A DNA stretch of 57,870 nt from Opitutus sp. GAS368 (lineage in GTDB: Bacteria > Verrucomicrobiota > Verrucomicrobiia > Opitutales > UBA953): positions 1 through 57,870 of the forward strand of contig CAMBGQ010000007.1 in assembly GCA_945866215.1 (NCBI GenBank), given 5' to 3'. The translations under genes were made by a program, and so were the position numbers. Below, piece by piece: positions 18,554-27,141 of the stretch (position 1 is its first letter; each line of letters opens with the position of its first letter). The notes below the pieces were generated by a model, which was not told the origin of the DNA, searched no databases, and was given only the letters and a program-made list of their open reading frames with translations.

Positions 18554-19195
18554 TCAGGCTTGCTTGACGAAGCGGTTCTCGGTGCCGTTAAGCAGGCGAA
18601 CGATGTTGGAACGGTGCGTCCAAATGTTAAAGGCGGCGAGGGCGCCGGCGAACCAGAATTCGGCTGGGCTGAACGTCAGCTTCGAGTAGAGCGGCAGTAC
18701 CCAGCAAGAGATCGGTAGCGAGACGCTCAGGGCAAGCGAGGACAGGGAAACATAGCGCGAGAGCAGGAAGACGAGGCCCCAAATGGCGGCACCGATGAGG
18801 ATCGGGACGGGTAGGAGGACGACGAGGCCGCCGATGGTCGAGGCCACACCCTTGCCGCCCTTGAACTTCAGGAAACAGGAGAAGCAGTGGCCGAGCAGCG
18901 TGCCGACGAAGCCAGCGACGCAGATTGTGAAGTGGATTTCGGCCGCCGCCGGAGTCTCTTCCGTGCGGAGGAGGAGATAAGGCAGTCCGGCACCGACGAA
19001 ACCCTTAAGGACGTCGAGGGCGAAGACGAGGTTGCCTGGGCCCTTACCGAGCACGCGCTTGACGTTGGTGGCGCCGGGGTTGCCGGAGCCTTCCTTGAGG
19101 ATATCGACGCCGTGCTTCTTCGCCACGAGCACAGCGAAATTGACGGACCCGAGGAGGTATCCGAAAAAGAAGAAGATTCCGATGGCCGCGAACAT
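18554..19195 (-). CDS. plsY: Acyl-phosphate:glycerol-3-phosphate acyltransferase
   Basis: First acylation in phospholipid synthesis, using acyl-phosphate. Polytopic membrane protein of 213 residues with the PlsY signatures GYLLGSVNFAVLVAKKHGVDI, EGSGNPGATNVKRVLGK and LKFKGGKGVASTIGGL. The order of the three glycine-rich cytoplasmic loops is normal. It starts three bases after the serA stop. An enzyme of lipid synthesis between serine and threonine/lysine genes is unusual, though the spacing makes co-transcription near certain. Confidence 0.95.
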   Translation of the reverse strand: MFAAIGIFFFFGYLLGSVNFAVLVAKKHGVDILKEGSGNPGATNVKRVLGKGPGNLVFALDVLKGFVGAGLPYLLLRTEETPAAAEIHFTICVAGFVGTLLGHCFSCFLKFKGGKGVASTIGGLVVLLPVPILIGAAIWGLVFLLSRYVSLSSLALSVSLPISCWVLPLYSKLTFSPAEFWFAGALAAFNIWTHRSNIVRLLNGTENRFVKQA

Positions 19196-19198
19196 CGC

Positions 19199-20803
19199 TT
19201 AGGCTTCGAGCAGCTTGGCGCTGACGATCGCAGGATTACGGAGGATTTCCGCGATGGCGGAGGCGCCCGGTGCGGTGTCGAGTTGGTAGACGGCGAGGGC
19301 GTTGGCTCCGCCGGTGCGGCTGAGGGCCATGTTCGCGATGTTCACGCGTTCCTTGGCGAGGAGCGTGCCGAGTGTACCGATGATGCCGGGCTGGTCCTGG
19401 TTCTCGATGAGCAGCAGCTTGCCCTCAGGGATGAATTCAAGGGTGCGGCCATTGATCGAGACGATCCGTAGCGACTGCGCCTTGCCGAGGATGGTACCGG
19501 CGACGGAGACAGACTTGCCCCCCGCGAGCACAGCTTCGACGTGGATGAGTTCCTTATAATCGGCTTCGGCGGAGGAGCGCACGGTCTGGACCTCGACGCC
19601 GAGGGCCTTGAGCTTACCGGGGGCATTCACGTCGGTGACGCCCTCAACGATCCCGCGCAGGTAACCGCGCTGGATCGCGCGGGCGATGGCGTTGGCCCCT
19701 TGGTCCGAGCCGGTGCCGTAGGTGGTCAGGCGCAGCGATTCGATGCGGCCGGGGGCGGCCAGCTGGCGGGCGATGGAGCCCAGCTTATGCGCCAGGGAGA
19801 GGAAGGGGCGAATCGCTTCAAGCGTTTGCGCGTCGACGGAAGGCAAGTTGACCGCATTGGCCGGAGAGCCACCGCCGAGGACGGTGATGGCCGCTTCGGC
19901 GACTTCGACGCCAACGTTCTCCTGGGCCTCGGAGGTGGAAGCGCCGAGGTGCGGGGAGAGGTGGGCGCGCGGGAAGGCACGCAGCGGATGGTCCTTGGCG
20001 AGAGGCTCCTCGACGAATACGTCGAAACCGCAGCCGCCGCACTGGCCGGAGGCGAGCGCCGCCGCGAGGGCGGCCTCGTCAACGATGCCACCACGGGCAC
20101 AGTTCACGATCTTGACGCCTTTCTTCATCTTGGCGAAAGCGGCTGCATCGACCATGCCTTCGGTCGCGCCTTGCTTGCCCTTCTCGATGAGGGGCATGTG
20201 CACGGTAATATAGTCGGCGAGGGCGAAGACTTCGTCGAGCGACGCGATGGATACGCCCAGGGCCTTAGCGCGGCTCTCGGTGAGGTAAGGATCATAGGCG
20301 AGCACCTTCATGCCGAATGCCAAGGCGCGCTTGGAGACCTCAGCGCCGATGCGGCCGAGTCCGAGGACGCCGAGGGTCTTGCCGAAGAGTTCGGAGCCCG
20401 CGAGGGTCTTGCGGTCCCACTTGCCCTCGCGCATGGACTGCACCGCTTCGGGAACCGGTCGGGCGAGGGAGAGCAGGTGAGTGAAGGTGAGCTCCGCGGT
20501 CGCGACGGTGTTGCCCGAGGGGGTGTTCATCACAATGACCCCACGCTCGGTGGCGGCATCGACGTCGATGTTGTCGACCCCCACGCCGGCGCGGCCGACG
20601 CAGACGAGGCGTTGGGCGGCGGCGAGGACCTCCCGGGTGATCTGGGTTTCTGAGCGGACCAAGATGGCGTCGACGTCCGCGACGAGGCTCAGGATCTGCT
20701 CCGGAGTGGAACCATACGCCTCAATGACCTCATAGCCGGGCTGGGCTTTGAGGAGGGCGACTCCGGTGGGCGAAATCTTGTCAGCGACGAGTACCTTGGG
20801 CAT
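19199..20803 (-). CDS. serA: D-3-phosphoglycerate dehydrogenase
   Basis: First step of serine synthesis, oxidising 3-phosphoglycerate. 534 residues, the long type with catalytic, intervening (ASB) and ACT domains. LVCVGRAGVGVDNIDVDAAT, the NAD site GVLGLGRIGAEVSKRAL, NCARGGIVDEAALAAAL and LSPHLGASTSEAQENV are intact. The C-terminal ACT (LLIENQDQPGIIGTLGTLLA) suggests serine feedback. ATG 20803 (MPKVLVADKIS) is chosen over an in-frame upstream codon because it matches the family. First gene of the serA-plsY-hom-lysC operon. Confidence 0.96.
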   Translation of the reverse strand: MPKVLVADKISPTGVALLKAQPGYEVIEAYGSTPEQILSLVADVDAILVRSETQITREVLAAAQRLVCVGRAGVGVDNIDVDAATERGVIVMNTPSGNTVATAELTFTHLLSLARPVPEAVQSMREGKWDRKTLAGSELFGKTLGVLGLGRIGAEVSKRALAFGMKVLAYDPYLTESRAKALGVSIASLDEVFALADYITVHMPLIEKGKQGATEGMVDAAAFAKMKKGVKIVNCARGGIVDEAALAAALASGQCGGCGFDVFVEEPLAKDHPLRAFPRAHLSPHLGASTSEAQENVGVEVAEAAITVLGGGSPANAVNLPSVDAQTLEAIRPFLSLAHKLGSIARQLAAPGRIESLRLTTYGTGSDQGANAIARAIQRGYLRGIVEGVTDVNAPGKLKALGVEVQTVRSSAEADYKELIHVEAVLAGGKSVSVAGTILGKAQSLRIVSINGRTLEFIPEGKLLLIENQDQPGIIGTLGTLLAKERVNIANMALSRTGGANALAVYQLDTAPGASAIAEILRNPAIVSAKLLEA

Positions 20804-20892
20804 GGTGATGGCGTGGAAAGTTTGTGGTGAGTCATAAATGCCCGCCGAAGCCAATGGCAAGCCCCTACCCCCGTCCGACTGTCATACCCGGC

Positions 20893-22944
20893 TCAGAGCC
20901 GGCGATGGGCGTAATCCGCCAATTCGTAGCAATCTGGGCTCATTTCTTCCAGAAAACGGCATGGGTCAAGGGGTCGGTAGCCCTCGCCGGAGATGGCGAA
21001 GCGGGGCGCGAAAAGATAGAGCACGTTCTCGGCGCGTGTGCAGGCGACGTAGAACAGCCGACGCTCTTCTTCGACGTCGCCCTCATCGATGGCCCTCGTC
21101 AGGGGTAACAGCCCGTCCGCCACCCCGAGTAGAAAGACGACTGGAAATTCCAGCCCTTTGGATTGGTGGATCGTCGTCAGGCGGAGCATATCCTCTTCGG
21201 GTTCAGCTTTCTTGTCGGAAGACTCGCCGTTGAGCAGCGCCACCTGGGCGACGAGGTCGCCGACGTCCTCGAATTTCGCGGCGAACCCGATGAGGCCCTG
21301 GAGGTCCTGCTCGCGGTCGCGCCAATCCGGGAAGATCGTCTTAAGGAAGCTTCCATACCAACCCTCGATACAGACGCGCACCGTCTCGGCGGGCGTCCGC
21401 GCGACCTTGACCGAGCGCGCGTCGGCCGAGGCGACGAAGAGATCGGGGGCGGGGGCCGCGGGACTCGGGGTGGCCCGGGCGGCCTCGATGCCTTCGAGCA
21501 TGTCCTCGAGCGTGATGGTGAGGTCGTTGAAGTCGCCCTTCGCCGATTCCGGCACGCGCTTCAGGACGGTATCGGCGCGGAGGGCCCGGACGAGACCGCG
21601 GCCCTGCGCTTGGGCGGCCTCACGGGCGGCTTTGCTGATCTTGTCGGCGGCGACTGGACCGACCTTGGGGAGCAAGCAGAGCAGGCGGGAAAGCGCCACT
21701 TGGTCGAGCGGGTTGTGCACGAAGCGCAGGTGCGCGAGGATGTCCTTCACATGCGTGAGGTCGAAGAACTTATGACCGCTGGTGATGACGAATGGGACGC
21801 CCATGGCGTTGAGCTCCATCTGCAGCTCGAGCGACTGGTAATGCGCACGGTAGAGAACATGCATGTCCTTCAGCGCCTGGCCTTCGTGGTGCAGCTGCAT
21901 CAACTTGCGGACCACCAGCTTGGCCTGCTGCGAGGTATCGCCGACGGTGAAGACCGTGGGTGTCGGCCCGCTCGGGCGCACGGCCAGTAGGCGACGGTCG
22001 AAGCCCTCGACGCGCGGCCGGTGCCGGAGGATCTCGTTGGCGAAAGCGAGGATCTCCGGGGTCGAACGGTAGTTGGTGTCGATCGAGTGGATGAGCGTGC
22101 CGGGGTGGCGCTCCGGGAAGGCCACGATGTTCTCCCAGTCGGCACCGCGCCAGGTATAGATGCACTGGGCGTCGTCGCCGACGGCCATGATCTGGTGTTC
22201 GCTGGCGAGCAGGTCGATGATGCGGCTTTGCAGTCGGTTCGTATCTTGGAACTCGTCGACGAGGATATGCCGGAAGCGGCGACGGTAATGTTCAAGGGCG
22301 GCGGGGTCGTTTTCCAGGACGTGCAGCCAGAGGCCCAGCAGGTCGTCGAAATCGCAGAGGTTACGTTCCTTCTTCGCGGCCTCGTAACTCGCGCAGAACT
22401 GGAGCAGCTTGTCCGGGCCACCTTTCATCCAGTCGAGGCGTTCGGCGAGGACGTCGGGCAGCGGGCGGAGGGTGTTTCGGGCGTGCGAATAGGCGTCCAG
22501 GATGACGGCCGCCTTTGGGTTTGTCTTGTCTTTGATGAAGGCGCCGTCGACCGACTTCACGACCTCGGAGAAAAGCTGTTCGGATTCCTTCTGGTCCAAA
22601 ATGGTGAAGTCCGGCGAGCGAGCGGCCACGGCCGCGTTGCGGCGCAGGATACGCTGACCGATGGAGTGGAACGTGCCGCCCCAGAACTGCCCGCGCGGGA
22701 CGCCGGTCAGGTCCTCAACGCGCTCAAGCATCTCCTTGGCGGACTTATTCGTGAAGGTCAGCAGGAGGATGTCCCAAGGCTGGGCGCCTTGGTGCAGGAG
22801 CCAGGCGACGCGGTAGGTGAGGGTGCGGGTCTTGCCCGAGCCGGCGCCGGCGAGCACGAGGGCGGGACCGCGTGGCGAGGTCACCGCAGCGTATTGCTCG
22901 TCGTTGAGCTCGCCGCGGAAATCGACGGGGGGCAGGCCTTCCAC
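20893..22944 (-). CDS. UvrD/Rep/PcrA-type ATP-dependent DNA helicase
   Basis: Superfamily 1A 3'-5' helicase of 683 residues, used in repair and replication restart. Motif I is LAGAGSGKTRTLTYR; the Q motif region NDEQYAAV precedes it; motif II is LVDEFQDTN; motif III is GDDAQCIYTWRGA; motif IV-V is VMTIHQSKGLEFPVVFLLG-like (LTTIHQSKGLEF); and motif VI is ERRLFYVACTRAE. It starts with GTG, 3 bases after lipA. No LexA-type box is visible upstream of the pair. Which of UvrD, PcrA or Rep it replaces cannot be decided from sequence alone. Confidence 0.93.
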   Translation of the reverse strand: MEGLPPVDFRGELNDEQYAAVTSPRGPALVLAGAGSGKTRTLTYRVAWLLHQGAQPWDILLLTFTNKSAKEMLERVEDLTGVPRGQFWGGTFHSIGQRILRRNAAVAARSPDFTILDQKESEQLFSEVVKSVDGAFIKDKTNPKAAVILDAYSHARNTLRPLPDVLAERLDWMKGGPDKLLQFCASYEAAKKERNLCDFDDLLGLWLHVLENDPAALEHYRRRFRHILVDEFQDTNRLQSRIIDLLASEHQIMAVGDDAQCIYTWRGADWENIVAFPERHPGTLIHSIDTNYRSTPEILAFANEILRHRPRVEGFDRRLLAVRPSGPTPTVFTVGDTSQQAKLVVRKLMQLHHEGQALKDMHVLYRAHYQSLELQMELNAMGVPFVITSGHKFFDLTHVKDILAHLRFVHNPLDQVALSRLLCLLPKVGPVAADKISKAAREAAQAQGRGLVRALRADTVLKRVPESAKGDFNDLTITLEDMLEGIEAARATPSPAAPAPDLFVASADARSVKVARTPAETVRVCIEGWYGSFLKTIFPDWRDREQDLQGLIGFAAKFEDVGDLVAQVALLNGESSDKKAEPEEDMLRLTTIHQSKGLEFPVVFLLGVADGLLPLTRAIDEGDVEEERRLFYVACTRAENVLYLFAPRFAISGEGYRPLDPCRFLEEMSPDCYELADYAHRRL

Positions 22945-22947
22945 GGG

Positions 22948-23850
22948 TTAGCGGGCGGGTCGCTGACGGCGATCCATCAGGCCGAACTTGGTGACCTGTT
23001 CGTCGGCGCGATAGGAGGAGCGGACCAGCGGTCCGGACTCGACGTGCTTGACGCCGGCTTCCAGGGCAAAGGCTTTCCACTCGGCGAATTCGGCGGGCGT
23101 CACCCAGCGATCGATGGGGGCGTGTTCCTTACTGGGTGAGAGATACTGGCCGATTGTCAGGATGTCGACCTGGGCGGCGGCGATGTCCCGGATGAGCTGG
23201 GCGACCTCTTCGTGGCGTTCGCCGATGCCGAGCATCATGCCAGTCTTGGTGATGAAGTCGCGGGACTTGGCGTGTCGGAGTACCCAGAAGGAGCGTTCAT
23301 AGCGGGCGGTCTTGCGCACGGGCCGCTGGAGGCGTTCGACCGTCTCGAGGTTATGGTTCAGGATGTCCGGACGGGCGTCGAGCAGGGTATCGAGGTGAAT
23401 CTGCTCGCCGCGAAAATCGGCCGGCAGGACCTCGATGGTGGTGTCGGGGCAGCGATTGCGGGTGGCGCGGACGGTCGCGGCCCAGACGGAGGCGCCGCCA
23501 TCCTTGAGGTCGTCGCGGGCGACGGAGGTGATGACCACGTGCTTGAGGTTCATCAGGGCGATGGATTCCGCCACGCGGGCCGGTTCGCCGAGATCGAGTT
23601 CGCTGGGGCGCCCGGAAAGCACTGCGCAGAAGGTGCAGGAACGGGTACAGATGTTGCCGAGGATCATCACCGTCGCGCTGCCGCGGGACCAGCATTCGCC
23701 CATGTTGGGGCATTGCGCGGACTGGCAGACCGTGTGCAGCTTGTGCTGATCGACGTTCTTCTTGGTCTCCAGGAAGTCGGGGCCGCTGGGGAGCTTGGCG
23801 CGGAGCCAATCGGGTTTGCGGGCGGACTCGAGCATGGAGAAAGGCAACAT
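22948..23850 (-). CDS. lipA: Lipoyl synthase
   Basis: Radical-SAM enzyme inserting two sulfurs into octanoyl groups on lipoyl domains; 300 residues. The auxiliary cluster motif CQSAQCPNMGEC (C-x4-C-x5-C), the radical-SAM motif CTRSCTFC and the C-terminal RSSY serine ligand are all present. The start may be ATG 23850 (MLPFSMLES) or ATG 23835 (MLESARK); neither has a Shine-Dalgarno. The 3-base gap to the helicase gene suggests one transcript. Confidence 0.96.
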   Translation of the reverse strand: MLPFSMLESARKPDWLRAKLPSGPDFLETKKNVDQHKLHTVCQSAQCPNMGECWSRGSATVMILGNICTRSCTFCAVLSGRPSELDLGEPARVAESIALMNLKHVVITSVARDDLKDGGASVWAATVRATRNRCPDTTIEVLPADFRGEQIHLDTLLDARPDILNHNLETVERLQRPVRKTARYERSFWVLRHAKSRDFITKTGMMLGIGERHEEVAQLIRDIAAAQVDILTIGQYLSPSKEHAPIDRWVTPAEFAEWKAFALEAGVKHVESGPLVRSSYRADEQVTKFGLMDRRQRPAR

Positions 23851-23886
23851 TGCCGACTCGGGCCAGTTTTCAACCTTACAAAGAAG

Positions 23887-23921
23887 AAGGGGTGCTCTCC
23901 TACCGGAAAGCACCCCTTTTT
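23887..23921 (-). terminator. Intrinsic terminator after the outer-membrane barrel gene
   Basis: A 10-bp perfect stem AAGGGGTGCT / AGCACCCCTT with a 12-base loop is T-rich on both sides. It separates the barrel gene from lipA on the minus strand. Confidence 0.8.
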
Positions 23922-23941
23922 GCTATGAGTTCAGGCAGACC

Positions 23942-24571
23942 TTAGAAGGTCTTCTTGAGCGAGACAGCGGTGATGTTGTCGCCGCCCTGGACGTCCGAGA
24001 AGGACACCGTGCCAGTGCAACCGAACACCGGGTAGCTCAGGCCGACCGCGTAGTCGTCATTGCTGGAGGCGCGATCGTTACCGTAGTGGAGACCAATGGT
24101 CAGACCCTTGAAGGCGGCAACTGCGTAGCTGTAGTTAGCTTCGTAGTAGTAGTCGGAGAGGGTACCGTTGATGCCCTTGGAGGCTTTGAGCTGCACGCCG
24201 GCGTAGGTGACGCCGAGGTTGGCTTCAGAGGCACCAGCGGCGCCGTTGTAGGAGTAGTTGATGTAGCCGACCGAGACGTCGAGGGCACCGACCTTGAAGC
24301 CGTAGTTGGCGTAGAGATCGATTTCGAGATTGCCGAGGGCGGCGCTGACGTTGGAAGCGAAGATACCAGCCGAGAGGCCGGAACCGTGAGCGACGTCATA
24401 CTGAGCGGACAGCGCAGTCTTGCCTTCCGTTTGGGAGACGCCACGGAAGACGTACTCGCTGGACAGCGTCACGTTGCCAGAGGTGGTGAACGCCGAGGCA
24501 GCGGCGGGCGCCGACTGAGCAAAGCTCGCGGCAGCGGTGAGGGTGAGGAGGGTGATGGAGGTGTGCTTCAT
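23942..24571 (-). CDS. TIGR02001/Gcw_chp family outer-membrane beta-barrel
   Basis: 209 residues: a signal peptide (about 1-25) and a small barrel of alternating strands rich in Tyr, Ser and Gly, ending in KKTF (aromatic last residue, as outer-membrane barrels need). SGNVTLSSEYVFRGVSQTEGKTALSAQYD is the family signature. The role in other bacteria is not well defined; some members sit beside nitrogen-regulated genes, but no such neighbour exists here. The ATG at 24571 is preceded by GGAGAACGAA, one of the very few clear Shine-Dalgarno sites in the window, suggesting high expression. A strong terminator follows. Confidence 0.85.
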   Translation of the reverse strand: MKHTSITLLTLTAAASFAQSAPAAASAFTTSGNVTLSSEYVFRGVSQTEGKTALSAQYDVAHGSGLSAGIFASNVSAALGNLEIDLYANYGFKVGALDVSVGYINYSYNGAAGASEANLGVTYAGVQLKASKGINGTLSDYYYEANYSYAVAAFKGLTIGLHYGNDRASSNDDYAVGLSYPVFGCTGTVSFSDVQGGDNITAVSLKKTF

Positions 24572-24643
24572 TTCGTTCTCCGATGTGCTTAGATTTTTCA
24601 GAAATGCCATCCATTTTTAACCAATACCCTAAAATTGGAGATA

Positions 24644-24657
24644 AAAACGCACGTTTT
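24644..24657. promoter_or_regulatory. Operator-like palindrome upstream of the barrel gene
   Basis: Perfect palindrome AAAACG-CA-CGTTTT lies in the A/T-rich 129-base gap between glgA and the barrel gene, next to TTGACC on the minus strand. No regulator can be assigned, and it could equally be a weak terminator of glgA. Confidence 0.3.
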
Positions 24658-24700
24658 GGTCAAAATACGGCACTTTTGCTATGATTACAGCTGAAAATAC

Positions 24701-26125
24701 CTAATTCACATAGCACTCCAAGTGCTCTTCCGCGGCCTTTTCCCAGCTGAACTGAGCCGTCATCGCGGCCTTTTGCACCGCCTTGAGGGAGGCAGGTTGC
24801 CGATAAAGTTCTAACGCCTGAGAAAGGGCCCAAGCGATGCCTGCTTGGTCGGCATGCTCGAAGACGATGCCGGTGCCCTTGCGCTTTCCATTCCAACCGC
24901 TGACGGTGTCGGCCAGGCCACCGGTGGACCGGACAATCGGAAGCGTACCGTAGGCCATGGAATACATTTGGTTGAGGCCGCAGGGCTCGAAGCGGCTGGG
25001 CATGAGGAAGAAGTCGGCCCCGGCTTCAATCCGGTGCGCGAGTCCGTTGTCGTAGCCGATCCGGACGGCGCAGTGAGCGGGGAAGTCGGCCGCCATCCGT
25101 AAGAACTCCTTTTCAAGCCCGGCGTCCCCGCTACCCAGGAGCACGAACTGTAACTTTCCTTCACGGAGGAAGGGCGGGAGTGCGCGTCCGGCCAGGTCCA
25201 GGCCTTTCTGTTCGTAGAGGCGGGAGACGACGCCGATGAGCGGCACCTCGAGTCCGGGAGCGAGGCCGAGTTCGCGCAACAGGGCGGCCTTGCAAACGGC
25301 CTTGCCGGCGGGTTGCTGCGCGGAAAACGGCGCGGCGATATGTGCGTCGTCCGCCGGATTCCATTCGTCGCGGTCGACGCCATTGAGAATGCCGCGCAGT
25401 GCGCTGGCCCGGCGGCGCACGACGTCATCTAAGCCATAACCGAAGGCGGGCGTGAGGATTTCCTGCGCATACGTCGGGCTGACGGTGATGACTTTCGCGG
25501 CGTGCAGGATGCCGCCCTTGAGGAAGTTGACGGAGCCGAGGCATTCGAGTTCCTCTGGGCTCCAGAGAAATGCCGGCAGGCCGAGGTAGGCCATGATCCG
25601 CTTGGGGTAGAGGCCTTGGTGCTGCAGGTTATGGATCGTGAGGACAGACCGCGCGGCCCCCAGCGCCGTTGCCTTGAGCGTGGTGTTGAGCAACACGGGC
25701 ACGAGCCCGGCCGTCCAATCGTGGCCATGCACGATATCCGGAATCCAGTTGGTGGCCAGGCAGGCATCCAGCGCGGCGCGGGCGTAGAAAGCGGCGCGTT
25801 CGCCGGCATCCTCTCGGGCAGGGTAGATCTCGCGGGCGCCGTAGAAATCGTCGTGTTCGACGAACCAGGCTTCGAAATTCGGCGAGACCGGCTGGGTGCG
25901 GATCCGGCAGGCGGCCTTGCGGGCATCGCCGTGCACGCCGACCTTGAGCGACTCGATGAGCGTGCCCATCTGCGCCCGCCCGGGGACGGAGCCATACAGC
26001 GGCGTCACCGCGCGCACCTCATGACCCCGTGCGGCTAAGGCCTTGCCCAGCGCCACGGTGGCGTCGCCGAGGCCGCCGGCCTTGGACCAGGGCGCCAACT
26101 CGGGAGTCACGAAAAGAATCTTCAT
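24701..26125 (-). CDS. glgA: Glycogen synthase (ADP-glucose, GT5)
   Basis: Transfers glucose from ADP-glucose to alpha-1,4-glucan; 474 residues. MKILFVTPELAPWSKAGGLGD carries the nucleotide-sugar K-x-GGL loop. HGHDWTAGLVPVLL, VITVSPTYAQEI and GVVSRLYEQKGLDL are family blocks, and the C-terminal GT-B site is FFLMPSRFEPCGLNQMYSMAYGTLPIVRSTGGLADTV with the catalytic Glu. Its ATG overlaps the exosortase stop (ATGA), making it the last gene of a seven-gene transport operon. Confidence 0.96.
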   Translation of the reverse strand: MKILFVTPELAPWSKAGGLGDATVALGKALAARGHEVRAVTPLYGSVPGRAQMGTLIESLKVGVHGDARKAACRIRTQPVSPNFEAWFVEHDDFYGAREIYPAREDAGERAAFYARAALDACLATNWIPDIVHGHDWTAGLVPVLLNTTLKATALGAARSVLTIHNLQHQGLYPKRIMAYLGLPAFLWSPEELECLGSVNFLKGGILHAAKVITVSPTYAQEILTPAFGYGLDDVVRRRASALRGILNGVDRDEWNPADDAHIAAPFSAQQPAGKAVCKAALLRELGLAPGLEVPLIGVVSRLYEQKGLDLAGRALPPFLREGKLQFVLLGSGDAGLEKEFLRMAADFPAHCAVRIGYDNGLAHRIEAGADFFLMPSRFEPCGLNQMYSMAYGTLPIVRSTGGLADTVSGWNGKRKGTGIVFEHADQAGIAWALSQALELYRQPASLKAVQKAAMTAQFSWEKAAEEHLECYVN

Positions 26126-27141
26126 GCGGAAGGTCGGTCCTCGCGGGGCCGGCCGCAGCGGTTGAGCAGCGGCACGAAGACGATGAGGAAAGCCAAGGCC
26201 GCGACCATGGCGACGTTGCCCGCCAGGTCATGGACGCTGCCGAGCGAGGAGAACCCAGCCTGCCCATGCTCGACGCCGGCCAAGTCGCGTTCGAGTGATG
26301 GCGACCCATGGCGCAGCGCGTGGAAGGTGAGGAAGGTGTTGCGCCCGATGTTGAGCAGGATCGCGGTGAAGCCGGCGAGCCCGATGAGCGCCAATCGCCG
26401 CAATAACGCTCCCGGGAACTTACCTTCGAGGAAGACCGCGCCCAAGAAGGCTCCGGCGAAGACGCAGGCGGACAACGACCGGATTCCGGAGCAGGCCTCG
26501 GCGACGCCGACTGCGTCGCCGTTGGGGAAGATAATGGTGTTGCCGCTGACGCGGATGGCATGGTCGTTCGCGCGCAGGATGCCGGACACGACTTCGGTGA
26601 CGTTGGTGAGCAGCGCGCCCTTGAGCTGCTCGTCGACGAGATACAGGAACGGACCGGAAATCAGCCACACGCCGGCAGGGAAGACCAGCAGGCCGACCGT
26701 GCGCCAGCGCGCGGTCGTCGCCGCTGCGCCGGAATGCGGACCGCGGACTGAGATGAAGGCGAAGGCGAGCGCGGCACCCGCCAGGCCGAAGGCGATGGCG
26801 AGGGTCGGGCCGGCGCCGATGCCGAAGATCGCGCGGGCGGTGGCGCCAAAGCCGAACAAGGCGAGCGACGCAAACGCGACGAACTGGGCCAGGGCGAGCG
26901 TGCCTCGGGACGTGGGAGCGCCCCCCTCGTCGGATGCGCCGATCAACAAGGCGCGGAGATCGGCCCAACGATCCCAGAGCACGTAGGCCGAGAAGAAAGG
27001 CACGAGGTAACCGAAGGTGTAATCATCCTTGGTGCTCCAGATGGCCCATTGGTCCCAGGTTGTGAACGCGGCCATACCGACGAGCAGCAGCCCAAGCCCG
27101 CGGGTCGTGCCGTCGAGGCTCGATGAGGTTACCGCGGACAT
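26122..27141 (-). CDS. Exosortase/archaeosortase family transpeptidase
   Basis: Polytopic membrane cysteine protease-like enzyme of 339 residues that in known systems cleaves and attaches PEP-CTERM-type proteins at the cell surface. The triad is visible: Cys217 in EACSGIRSL, Arg267 in LLNIGRNTF and His304 in SVHDLAGN. Around eight hydrophobic segments are present. The start ATG overlaps the stop of dppF by one base (TGATG), and its stop overlaps glgA. No protein in the window ends with a PEP-CTERM-like tail, so its substrates lie elsewhere. The subtype cannot be assigned. Confidence 0.88.
   Translation of the reverse strand: MSAVTSSSLDGTTRGLGLLLVGMAAFTTWDQWAIWSTKDDYTFGYLVPFFSAYVLWDRWADLRALLIGASDEGGAPTSRGTLALAQFVAFASLALFGFGATARAIFGIGAGPTLAIAFGLAGAALAFAFISVRGPHSGAAATTARWRTVGLLVFPAGVWLISGPFLYLVDEQLKGALLTNVTEVVSGILRANDHAIRVSGNTIIFPNGDAVGVAEACSGIRSLSACVFAGAFLGAVFLEGKFPGALLRRLALIGLAGFTAILLNIGRNTFLTFHALRHGSPSLERDLAGVEHGQAGFSSLGSVHDLAGNVAMVAALAFLIVFVPLLNRCGRPREDRPSA

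Noticed and set aside
17347-18567. 406-residue plus-strand frame opposite hom
   Set aside because: Antisense shadow of homoserine dehydrogenase.
19541-20653. 370-residue plus-strand open frame opposite serA
   Set aside because: Antisense shadow; low-complexity Asp/Gly/Arg-rich composition and no start context.
24572-24700. Sigma-54 promoter for the barrel gene
   Set aside because: No GG-N10-GC pair at a suitable distance; only an unassigned palindrome is present.
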